Assembly: GCA_021846725.1 (NCBI GenBank)
Contig: JAJZWK010000019.1
Location: 1 to 17,565, forward strand
Length of the DNA stretch: 17,565 bases
From: Actinomycetes bacterium
GTDB taxonomy: Bacteria; Actinomycetota; Acidimicrobiia; Acidimicrobiales; JAMCPL01
Reading direction: 5' to 3'
Shown here: positions 7,501-12,869 of the stretch, in pieces
Position numbering within the stretch: position 1 is the stretch's first letter
Layout of the letters: every line of letters starts with the position of its first letter
The notes under the pieces: model-generated
The model's database searches: none
Told to the model about the DNA's origin: nothing
Seen by the model: only the letters and a program-made list of their open reading frames with translations
Made by a program: the position numbers and the translations under genes

Positions 7501-8160
7501 AGCTACGAGCGGCGCTTTCATTTTTTTGCTTAGTTGAATCAGGTATGGTAAGATACGTTGTTGATCTGGGATTCCGTGGTCCTGTATCTCGATATAAAGG
7601 TGTTCCCTGCCAAAGATATCCTGCAACTTGCCAGTAAGCTGCTCAGCCAACTGCATATTGTCAGCCAGCAATGCTTGAGGAACTAATCCACCTAGACATG
7701 CAGTGGTAACGTTCAATCCTTCGTGATATTTGTCCAGTATTTCCCAGTCAACTCTTGGACGGTAATAATAGCCTCCATCTATCGATCCATATGACGATAT
7801 CTTGATCAGATTCTTGTAACCCAGGGTATTCTCCGCTAACAGGATAAGGTGGTAGTAAACCTTTGAACCTTTTTCAGATTCTCCTCCCATATCATCTATC
7901 TTTCCATGCATGACAGGTCGTTCAAACCGTGAATCTGCTGCCATATAGGCTTCCATACCGATAATAGGGGTAATACCCCTGTCTTTACATGTGTTGTAAA
8001 AATCCAGCACTCCATACATATTGCCATGGTCAGTAATAGCCAGAGCAGGTTGGCCATCTTGTACTACGGCGTTGATTAGCTCATCCAGACGGGAGGCACC
8101 GTCCAGCATTGAATATTCGGTATGAGTATGCAGGTGCACAAAACTCTGTGTATCGGACAA
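4501..8160 (-). CDS. dnaE: DNA polymerase III alpha subunit, replicative (DnaE1 type)
   Basis: Catalytic subunit of the replicative DNA polymerase, 1219 aa, the usual length for the DnaE1 type. The N-terminal PHP domain has HLHTHTEYS (9-17) and AITDHGN (41-47), so metal ligands look intact. VGPGRGSAAG (397-405) and the catalytic aspartates D439 and D441 (PDIDMDF) and D612 (KMDFLGL) mark the polymerase core. YRPGP is at 691-695, a helix-hairpin-helix at about 886-905, and an OB fold at about 1060-1120 (CGVITAIKHRRTKKGDPM). A short extra segment at about 308-332 looks like a linker insertion. The start is TTG: a perfect AGGAGG (8168-8173) sits 7 nt upstream. No intein or frameshift is seen. A -10 TATAAT at 8211-8216 suggests its own promoter, though bpa lies upstream on the same strand. 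The final ~100 residues match the actinobacterial C-terminal extension only loosely. Confidence 0.98.
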   Translation of the reverse strand: MSDTQSFVHLHTHTEYSMLDGASRLDELINAVVQDGQPALAITDHGNMYGVLDFYNTCKDRGITPIIGMEAYMAADSRFERPVMHGKIDDMGGESEKGSKVYYHLILLAENTLGYKNLIKISSYGSIDGGYYYRPRVDWEILDKYHEGLNVTTACLGGLVPQALLADNMQLAEQLTGKLQDIFGREHLYIEIQDHGIPDQQRILPYLIQLSKKMKAPLVATNDSHYTHKEDAQSHDALLCIQTSKTVNDPVRFKFEGSEHYLKTATEMRSLFKDIPEACDNTLEIAMRSQVTIDFGFDALPEYPIPEHIQIREPALSGTIEKDTIKNGNNYQAYADEYLRELTLDGAKQRYGWPLEKNIAERIEYELSVISKMGFSSYFLIVADLVRYAKQSNIRVGPGRGSAAGCCVAYCLGIVELDPIKYDLLFERFLNPGRKQMPDIDMDFDERYRGEMIAYAASKYGEDHVAQIITFSTIKARAAVRDAARVLGYPYALGDKIAKAMPPLVMGRDTPLSACFEKTPGYEEGYAAAGELRAMYNEDMDVKQIVDVARGLEGLRRQDSIHAAAVVITKEPLIEYLPVQRKPESGKEIGEVPLVTQYEMHGVEKLGLLKMDFLGLRNLSVISRTLDIIERTTHERIDIDNIPLDDSKVYDLLCKGNSIGIFQLEGTQMRSLMRSLQPTCFDDIAALVALYRPGPMAANMHRDYADRKNGRSPITYLHDDLKPILADTYGLMIYQESVMRVAQRFAGYSLEEADNLRKACGKKDREMIAKERDKFVQGCIANGYGEKIGTQLFDIIEPFADYAFNKSHSYGYALIAYQNAWLKVHYPVEYMSALLTSVGDDKDRTAILLSECKAMNINVLVPDVNLSQEDFTPSRRDGVDCILFGLAAIRNVGAGVTRKIIEERELNGPFRDFYDFCMRVPSMVLSQRVLQALIPAGAFDSFGYSRQGLLNVAESIANKCVNQRKDEEAGISTIFSMMDNDEDSLLYDIRSIEIPKEEMEYPKKLAKEKEMLGLYVSGHPMDKFKEAARMLADMSILELRKESSSEQELLEEGDTRYSLSEGTICTLCGVITAIKHRRTKKGDPMVTFVLDDTTSSIEVTAFSKALDTLGEGITDDMVLLVKGRVDTRDDELKLIALEMTNPHLNADNANLHLGIPGQLLDRNGVTRFKKILEEYPGTERVVLHVEDKSFLLPACYSVDSRTGLLGELKESFNGAVNIL

Positions 8161-8210
8161 TCCTAGCCTCCTAGCATCTTTTCAAGCTATCTGTGTCATT
8201 ATTACAGATA

Positions 8211-8216
8211 ATTATA
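8211..8216 (-). promoter_or_regulatory. Putative -10 element of the dnaE promoter
   Basis: A perfect TATAAT on the minus strand lies about 50 nt upstream of the dnaE TTG. No good -35 hexamer is found at 16-18 nt. Upstream at 8285-8300 is the inverted pair ACCGGT-GCAG-ACCGGT, which could be an operator or a small hairpin. Confidence 0.45.
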
Positions 8217-8284
8217 GACTGGTTCTTGTAAGACTACTGATTCGTTCGCAGGACGACTGGTTGTTGCGATACGTTGTAAATTGT

Positions 8285-8300
8285 ACCGGTGCAGACCGGT
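8285..8300. promoter_or_regulatory. Inverted repeat ACCGGT-N4-ACCGGT between bpa and dnaE
   Basis: Two copies of the self-complementary ACCGGT separated by GCAG form a perfect 6-bp hairpin. It lies directly beside the distal copy of the 28-bp repeat. It is not followed by a T run on the minus strand, so an operator or attenuating structure is more likely than a terminator. Confidence 0.35.
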
Positions 8301-8328
8301 TTATAGGTAAGTACCGGGTCGATGTGAC
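8301..8328 (-). repeat. 28-bp direct repeat, distal copy (duplicated bpa 3' end)
   Basis: This is an exact 28-bp match to 8372-8399. The proximal copy is the last eight codons plus stop of bpa, so this is a detached duplicate of the coding end of bpa, 43 bp past the stop. Copy-to-copy distance is 71 bp. Confidence 0.95.
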
Positions 8329-8371
8329 TGGGGACGGGTAGAAAGTGGCAGATATGGCACAGCCCCTCGAG

Positions 8372-8399
8372 TTATAGGTAAGTACCGGGTCGATGTGAC
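8372..8399 (-). repeat. 28-bp direct repeat, proximal copy (bpa C-terminal codons and stop)
   Basis: Identical to 8301-8328. It covers the codons of the SHRPGTYL tail plus the TAA stop. The flanks of the two copies are not similar, so only this 28-mer is duplicated, not a full 71-bp unit. Confidence 0.95.
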
Positions 8400-8878
8400 G
8401 GTACGTTCCCAGAGCCGGGGGGTAGTTCGTTACCGCGCATCTCCTCTAGTTGTGCCCTTGCCGCTATTTGCTGAGCTACCAGGCTTGCCTGAATGCCATG
8501 GAAGAGTCCTTCCAGCCATCCTACCAACTGTGCCTGGGCTACTCTGAGCTCAGACTCAGATGGTGCGGCTCCTTCAAATGGTAACGACAATCGACTGAGT
8601 TCCTGAGACAATTCCGGGCTTAGGGCGGTTCTTAGTTCGTCTACTGAGGTCTGGTAAATTTCCTTCATCCTGACCCGACTCGCTTCGTCCAATGGGGCTT
8701 GGCGTACCTCTTCAAGTAATTGCCTGACCATCATTCCTATTCTCATTACTTTCGCAGGCTGGTCTACCGTTTCTACATTCATACTGTCGTCAGCAGCACC
8801 TCTGTTTTCAGGTTCCTCGTTTGTTCGTGCATTTCCTGTTTGTGAATTACTTTCCAACTGGGATTGTGATGTCTGCAT
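8372..8878 (-). CDS. bpa: Bacterial proteasome activator (Bpa/PafE family, DUF2587)
   Basis: ATP-independent ring-forming activator of the actinobacterial 20S proteasome, which feeds unfolded proteins to the core without a pupylation tag. The 168-aa protein has a disordered N-terminus (about 1-40), then VDQPAKVMRIGMMVRQLLEEV, then APLDEASRVRMKEIYQTSV, and the near-invariant segment RVAQAQLVGWLEGLFHGIQ at about 106-126. It ends in PGTYL, equivalent to the GQYL tail of the Mycobacterium tuberculosis protein, whose Tyr-containing end docks into the proteasome; Gln is replaced by Thr here. It starts at ATG 8878 with no ribosome-binding site. A -10 TATTAT ends 7 nt before the ATG, so the mRNA is probably leaderless. 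It is divergent from the dehydrogenase gene and upstream of dnaE. No proteasome core gene lies in the window. The last codons are duplicated 71 bp downstream. Confidence 0.93.
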   Translation of the reverse strand: MQTSQSQLESNSQTGNARTNEEPENRGAADDSMNVETVDQPAKVMRIGMMVRQLLEEVRQAPLDEASRVRMKEIYQTSVDELRTALSPELSQELSRLSLPFEGAAPSESELRVAQAQLVGWLEGLFHGIQASLVAQQIAARAQLEEMRGNELPPGSGNVPSHRPGTYL

Positions 8879-8885
8879 GTACTCT

Positions 8886-8891
8886 ATAATA
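8886..8891 (-). promoter_or_regulatory. -10 element implying a leaderless bpa transcript
   Basis: TATTAT on the minus strand leaves 7 nt to the bpa ATG at 8878, so transcription would start on or within 1 nt of the A of the ATG. This agrees with the absence of a ribosome-binding site. No clear -35 is seen at the usual distance. Confidence 0.5.
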
Positions 8892-8955
8892 TGTCAATTA
8901 CTACGCTTGTGCCAGACTGCATGTGTGAGCTGAGTCTCTACCTTTAGCCCTCAGC

Positions 8956-8972
8956 CTCAGCCTTAGGCTGAG
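8956..8972. promoter_or_regulatory. Perfect palindrome in the divergent bpa/dehydrogenase region
   Basis: CTCAGCC-TTA-GGCTGAG forms a 7-bp stem with a 3-nt loop in the 179-bp region between two divergent genes. No T run follows on either strand, so a protein-binding site shared by both promoters is more likely than a terminator. A second inverted pair, TTAGCC (9021-9026) / GGCTAA (9043-9048), lies near the dehydrogenase ribosome-binding site. Confidence 0.35.
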
Positions 8973-9057
8973 TGGAGTGTCCCGCAAACAACCATGGATT
9001 TTGTTGGTAGTGTGGAATGGTTAGCCATACCATGCGAAGGTAGGCTAAGGTAATACC

Positions 9058-9828
9058 ATGGATATAAGACTGGACGGCAAAGCTGCTTTGGTCACAGGTG
9101 GTTCTAGAGGCATAGGGCTTGCTATAGCCTCTCGCCTGGCTGAGGCTGGTGCAGATATTATGATAGTGTCACGAAAAGCTGAAGTACTTGCAGATGCTGC
9201 TCAAAAATTATCTGGGTTTGGTACGAGGGTCGAATGGCGTGCTGCTCATGTAGCTGATGCCACTCAAGCATCTACATGTGTCGAGGACGCGGTGGAGACA
9301 TTCGGTCGGCTGGACATTTTGGTGAACAATGCAGCCACCAACCCATATTTTGGCAACATAATGGATATAGATGAGAGGGGAGCAACAAAGACCGTTGAAG
9401 TGAACCAGCAGGCTGTTCTGACATGGAGCAGGCTATCCTGGCATGCGTGGATGAAGGATAATGGTGGGTGCGTGCTTAATATGTCGTCTGTTGGCGGCCT
9501 TGAGGTGGAACCTGCCATAGGCTGGTACAATGTTACCAAGGCAGCTATAGTGCATCTGACCAAGCAGATGGCTTACGAGATGTCGCCCGGGGTGAGAGTG
9601 AATGCTTTGGCACCGGGACTGGTAAAGACTGATTTTGCGCGTATACTGTGGGACGGTCCTCACGGAGACAAGATTGCCGCCGGATTGCCCCTGAAGCGGT
9701 TGGGTGATCCTGATGATATTGCAAAATCTGCGTTGTTCTTGGTTTCGGATGCTGCTTCCTGGATAACCGGATCTGTCCTAGTGGTAGATGGTGGTGCCTT
9801 GATAATGCCGGGTGGTGGAATCAACTAG
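9058..9828 (+). CDS. Short-chain dehydrogenase/reductase, classical type
   Basis: NAD(P)-dependent oxidoreductase of 256 aa with the full classical pattern: TGGSRGIG at 13-20, NNAA at 90-93, structural N116, catalytic S144, Y157 and K161 (YNVTK), and a C-terminal TGSVLVVDGG. R39 at the end of the second strand (SRK) suggests NADP(H). The sequence is of the FabG-like kind often found in 3-hydroxyacyl-CoA or ketone metabolism, but the substrate cannot be read. ATG 9058 has AAGG (9047-9050) 7 nt upstream. It is divergent from bpa and convergent with the Rrf2 gene, with no gene partner on its strand close by. Confidence 0.93.
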   Translation: MDIRLDGKAALVTGGSRGIGLAIASRLAEAGADIMIVSRKAEVLADAAQKLSGFGTRVEWRAAHVADATQASTCVEDAVETFGRLDILVNNAATNPYFGNIMDIDERGATKTVEVNQQAVLTWSRLSWHAWMKDNGGCVLNMSSVGGLEVEPAIGWYNVTKAAIVHLTKQMAYEMSPGVRVNALAPGLVKTDFARILWDGPHGDKIAAGLPLKRLGDPDDIAKSALFLVSDAASWITGSVLVVDGGALIMPGGGIN

Positions 9829-9899
9829 TGGTCTGCATCGCAAATAGCGTGGTGTCGGCAGCTCCCTGATATTTCGGTGAGCACTGTCCACCCAGTGTA

Positions 9900-10322
9900 C
9901 TAACCGCCTCTAGCTTTTTTAGCCATGTCGGCAAGTGTGTAAGAGGCAAGGTGATCGTGCATATGTCTACCTACCTCCTGCCACACTGCCAGTAGCACGC
10001 ACTGCCCTTCGTGTTCGCAGGCACCATCTTCATGAGGATTGCCGAAGTCGCCGGCTGCAATAGGGCCGTCTACTGCACTTACTATTTGGGCAAGTGTGAT
10101 ATCGTCAGGCTTACGTCCAAGTACGTATCCTCCACCTATACCTCTCTTGGATCGAACAAGCCCCGCTCCCTTGAGGGAGAGTAATATCTGTTCAAGATAG
10201 GGCTGGGGAAGTCCTGTTCTCTCTGCAATATCCTTTACAGAGGTAGGACCGTTGTCGTTCTCATGCAAAGCAAGAGATAGCAATGCTCTGCTGGCATAAT
10301 CTCCTCTAGTGGATACTCTCAC
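9900..10322 (-). CDS. Rrf2-family transcriptional regulator
   Basis: Winged-helix regulator of 140 aa. It has the family N-terminus MRVSTRGDYASRALLSLAL, the recognition region IAERTGLPQPYLEQILLSLKGAGLV (32-56) and the wing SKRGIGGGYVLGR (58-70). IscR and NsrR hold an iron-sulfur cluster with three cysteines spaced C-X5-C-X5-C. Here only C102 and C108 are present and the third position is missing, so it may bind a cluster with other ligands (as RsrR-type proteins do) or none. The start is GTG. GAGGT lies about 11 nt upstream, and a -10-like TAATAT lies 6 nt upstream, so a leaderless mRNA is also possible. It is divergent from the phosphodiesterase-type gene and could control it and itself. No iron-sulfur assembly genes are near. 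Confidence 0.93.
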   Translation of the reverse strand: MRVSTRGDYASRALLSLALHENDNGPTSVKDIAERTGLPQPYLEQILLSLKGAGLVRSKRGIGGGYVLGRKPDDITLAQIVSAVDGPIAAGDFGNPHEDGACEHEGQCVLLAVWQEVGRHMHDHLASYTLADMAKKARGG

Positions 10323-10515
10323 ACTAAAATATTACCTCAAAGTTGCAAAGCCCCGGTTCCTTTTTTCGCATATATGAGTTATGCTACTGGTATATTGCAG
10401 CGTGTGCATACCGGATCTTATGAGAATTGAGCAGACGCGACCGCAACCCCCGTTCGTAAGTATGAGAGGTTCACTGGTTGCCATACAGTCAGTGCTATCA
10501 TATGCAGGTGAACTT

Positions 10516-11655
10516 ATGATGTCTATATTGGAAGAGCCTATGATGCCTAGTTACGAAGGAGCATGCCTGTCAAATGTAGTGCCTGAATTGGTGGGACTAC
10601 TCAGTGATCGGCATCATAGTATGGCATCTTTTGTACCGAAGTGTCTGAGTGAGGCGAACCAGATCGTATTATTGGTAATTGATGGTCTTGGTTGGCAACA
10701 GATTCAGAGGTATGAATCACCTGCTACTCTTGGTGAGATGGAAGGGGGATGGATTACGACGGTTGCACCCAGTACGACTGCTGCCGCACTAACTTCTCTG
10801 GTAACTGGATTACCTCCCTCTAAGCATGGCCTTGTCGGATACAGGATCAAGATACATACTCCTAGTGCATCGGATGATGTGATGAATATACTACGATGGA
10901 AGGGGACACTTGCTGGTGATGTCCGCAGTACGGTGAGTCCATCCGTTCTGCAGCCCTATGCACCTTTCATGGCTATGGATGTTCCTGTACTTACAAGAGA
11001 AGGGTTTGGATGGACTGGATTTACTGCTGCCCATCTTCGTGGATCGCGTATTATTCCTTGGAAAGTGCCGTCATCAATTCCTCTGGACATTAAGAGTTTA
11101 CTAGATTCGGGAGAGCGACTGATATATGCATATTACGATGGGGTAGATAAGGTTGCCCATTCTTACGGTATTGGTGAACATTACCTATCTGAACTCGAAT
11201 ATGTGGATTACCTGATCGCTTCGATTATGGATACATTGCCTTCAGGTGCTGCTCTTGTGATTACTGCAGATCATGGTCAGGTACATATGGATGGTCCTGC
11301 TATGGAACTCGATACCACGCTTTTGGAGATGATCGAGTTGATATCAGGTGAAGGTAGGTTTAGATGGTTGCATGGTAGAAATGGGGCGATTAGAGAACTA
11401 TACGATACTGCGGAGTATCTTTATGGTGATGTGGCGTGGATCGTCACAAGGGATCAGATGCTGGATGAGGGTTGGTTGGGATCAGATATTAGTAATGATA
11501 TAGTGGCAAGGTTGGGAGACGTAGCCTTGGTGGCAAGAGAGCCGGTAGCTTTTATGGATCCGGCAGATGTAGGGGAAAGTAGGTTGAAGGGCAGACATGG
11601 TTCGCTGACGCGCGAAGAGATGATGATTCCTTTTCTCACTTATCTGAGTGAGTGA
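10516..11655 (+). CDS. Alkaline-phosphatase superfamily protein (type I phosphodiesterase/nucleotide pyrophosphatase fold)
   Basis: Two-metal hydrolase of phosphate mono- or diesters, 379 aa from this start. Visible active-site parts are D56 (VIDGLG), the nucleophile Thr88 in the APSTTAAALTSLVTG segment, D211 and H215 (YDGVDKVAH), D252-H253 (ITADHGQ) and H361 (GRHGSLT). This gives the expected two-zinc set. No signal peptide is seen, so a cytoplasmic role is likely; the substrate is unknown. The frame stays open back to ATG 10381, but that 45-residue extension has no family character, whereas M-M at 10516/10519 has AGGTGA (10506-10511) just upstream and starts a family-like region (GACLSNVVPELVGLL). 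The 3' end overlaps the convergent LysR gene by 20 nt. Confidence 0.88.
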   Translation: MMSILEEPMMPSYEGACLSNVVPELVGLLSDRHHSMASFVPKCLSEANQIVLLVIDGLGWQQIQRYESPATLGEMEGGWITTVAPSTTAAALTSLVTGLPPSKHGLVGYRIKIHTPSASDDVMNILRWKGTLAGDVRSTVSPSVLQPYAPFMAMDVPVLTREGFGWTGFTAAHLRGSRIIPWKVPSSIPLDIKSLLDSGERLIYAYYDGVDKVAHSYGIGEHYLSELEYVDYLIASIMDTLPSGAALVITADHGQVHMDGPAMELDTTLLEMIELISGEGRFRWLHGRNGAIRELYDTAEYLYGDVAWIVTRDQMLDEGWLGSDISNDIVARLGDVALVAREPVAFMDPADVGESRLKGRHGSLTREEMMIPFLTYLSE

Positions 11656-12559
11656 GTACATCGGTTTGTACCTCCGCCATGTGTGCTGTTATCTCTTCCA
11701 GCAGGGAGATGACTGCCTTTGTGGAAGCTGAAGGCATACTCCGTAGACGCCAAGCCAATCCAACTACTCGTGGTGCTATACCCTCTACTGTAATCAGTCT
11801 TATCCTGTCCTTGAGATGAGCCGGTACTGCACTGATAGGTAGCAGTGCCAGACCATTGCCGTCAAATGCCAGTGAGGCTATCAGCCTGATACCATCCAAT
11901 TCTGCAGCTGGTTTGAGCGTAATGTTGAAATTTGCAGCAACTTCCTCGAGTTCGCTTCGGAAGGTGGTACCTGGTGCTGGCAGGAGCAGGTCGAGATTAT
12001 CCAGCTTTGACATCGGTATGGAATCTGCTTCCGGGAACGGATCATTATTACGTGGAACTACCAGCGCAATTTTTTCGGTGAACAGTGGAGAAGACGTTAA
12101 CTCTTGCGAAGCAGCAGGTAATGTCATTACTCCGATGTCAAGACGCCCGGTTACAAGTAATTGGTTCAAAGTAGTGCTCGTACCGTCATGAACGATCAAC
12201 CGTATAGAGGGGTTTGTCTCTTGAAGGCGAGTATAAAGCTGTGGCGTTATCCATCTGGCGGTAGTGCCTATAATGCCCAACCGTACCGTACCTGACAGGG
12301 TGGCATTGAGTGACCTCAGGTCATCCCATACTGCTGATATCTCACTTATAGCACGGTATGCTCGAGATACTACTGCTTCACCTTCAGGTGTCAGGCGCAT
12401 GGTCGATCTATCTATGAGTACGGCATTGAGTTCGTTTTCCAGCCTGGCTACATGTGCCGATACATTGGACTGCACCGTACCTAGTAACTCTGCTGCCTGT
12501 GAGAACGATCCCTTCTCGTGCACGGCCAGTATAGCTCTTAATTGTTTTATTTCCATCAT
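11636..12559 (-). CDS. LysR-type transcriptional regulator
   Basis: 307-aa regulator. The N-terminal winged helix-turn-helix has MEIKQLRAILAVHEKGSFSQAAELLGTVQSNVSAHVARLE (2-41) and then LTPEGEAVV. The effector domain from about 90 on has VRLGIIG, the TGRLDIGVM loop and GNGLALLPISAV, all typical of the family. The inducer is unknown. Two ATGs in a row (12559, 12556) have no ribosome-binding site, but TATCAT (12565-12570, minus strand) ends 5 or 8 nt before them, so a leaderless mRNA starting at the second ATG is plausible. The promoter lies only about 30 bp from that of the divergent 6C RNA. The inverted pair GCTATC (12574-12579) / GATAGC (12598-12603) between them is a candidate binding site. 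The gene end overlaps the phosphodiesterase-type gene by 20 nt. Confidence 0.94.
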   Translation of the reverse strand: MMEIKQLRAILAVHEKGSFSQAAELLGTVQSNVSAHVARLENELNAVLIDRSTMRLTPEGEAVVSRAYRAISEISAVWDDLRSLNATLSGTVRLGIIGTTARWITPQLYTRLQETNPSIRLIVHDGTSTTLNQLLVTGRLDIGVMTLPAASQELTSSPLFTEKIALVVPRNNDPFPEADSIPMSKLDNLDLLLPAPGTTFRSELEEVAANFNITLKPAAELDGIRLIASLAFDGNGLALLPISAVPAHLKDRIRLITVEGIAPRVVGLAWRLRSMPSASTKAVISLLEEITAHMAEVQTDVLTHSDK

Positions 12560-12573
12560 ATAAAATGATACCA

Positions 12574-12603
12574 GCTATCGTATATAACTACTTGACAGAT
12601 AGC
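12574..12603. promoter_or_regulatory. Candidate operator GCTATC-N18-GATAGC
   Basis: A perfect 6-bp inverted pair with an 18-bp spacer lies between the LysR gene and the 6C RNA and covers the -35 hexamer of the RNA promoter. LysR-type proteins usually bind dyads near their own divergent promoter. Regulation of the RNA by this LysR is inference. Confidence 0.35.
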
Positions 12604-12620
12604 ACGAGATGGTGCATAAT
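12592..12620 (+). promoter_or_regulatory. Strong sigma-70 promoter of the 6C RNA
   Basis: A perfect -35 TTGACA (12592-12597), 17-bp spacer and -10 CATAAT (12615-12620; one mismatch to TATAAT) predict a start at about 12627, just before the first hairpin of the small RNA. This is the best promoter in the window. Confidence 0.75.
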
Positions 12621-12626
12621 AGACTA

Positions 12627-12721
12627 TATTGAATAGTAGGAAATGGATATCCCCCTCTCCGTTTCCTATCTAGAGATGGAGAAGTCGAGCGCCCCCCCTT
12701 GGCTTCTCCATCGCCATTTTT
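12627..12721 (+). ncRNA. 6C-family small RNA (actinobacterial C-rich-loop RNA)
   Basis: A predicted transcript of about 95 nt. Hairpin 1 has stem AGGAAA (12638-12643) / TTTCCT (12662-12667), extendable by 1-2 pairs, with an 18-nt loop carrying CCCCC and CTCTCC. Hairpin 2 has a perfect 10-bp stem GATGGAGAAG (12675-12684) / CTTCTCCATC (12703-12712) with an 18-nt loop carrying seven C in a row, then GCCA and TTTTT, so it doubles as terminator. Two hairpins with C-rich loops behind one strong promoter match the 6C RNA of Actinobacteria (B11 in Mycobacterium tuberculosis), which pairs through its C-rich loops with G-rich ribosome-binding regions of target mRNAs. The family call is from layout, not from a covariance search. 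Loop 1 has five rather than six consecutive C. Confidence 0.78.
12675..12721 (+). terminator. Intrinsic terminator of the 6C RNA
   Basis: A 10-bp perfect stem with an 18-nt C-rich loop is followed after 4 nt by TTTTT (12717-12721). It would stop the small RNA before the MarR gene, which therefore needs its own promoter. Confidence 0.7.
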
Positions 12722-12780
12722 GACCTGATAACATCTGCGGCTACTGTGGTTATTTCTTTATTCCAGTTTATGATTAAAAC

Positions 12781-12820
12781 AGTTAACTACGAGGTGGCAT
12801 ACTATGATACTATGTATAGT
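12781..12820 (+). promoter_or_regulatory. Candidate operator/promoter region of the MarR gene
   Basis: It holds an 8-bp palindrome AGTTAACT (12781-12788), a tandem ATACTATG (12799-12806, 12807-12814) and the outer pair ACTAT/ATAGT (12801-12820), with -10-like TATGAT (12803-12808) and TATAGT (12815-12820). No good -35 is seen. MarR proteins commonly bind palindromes at their own promoter; that link is inferred. Confidence 0.3.
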
Positions 12821-12869
12821 GGTCTATAGGCTTGCTCAATGAAGCGTGAATTGATTTAGGATACAGTAG

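Noticed and set aside
9829..9899. Terminator between the convergent dehydrogenase and Rrf2 genes
   Set aside because: Only a 5-bp stem (CACTG/CAGTG at about 9883-9898) without a T run; too weak to call.
10381..10515. 45-residue N-terminal extension of the phosphodiesterase-type protein
   Set aside because: The frame is open, but the extension shows no family character and a better ribosome site precedes the double ATG at 10516/10519. It also covers the region where promoters of the divergent genes are expected.
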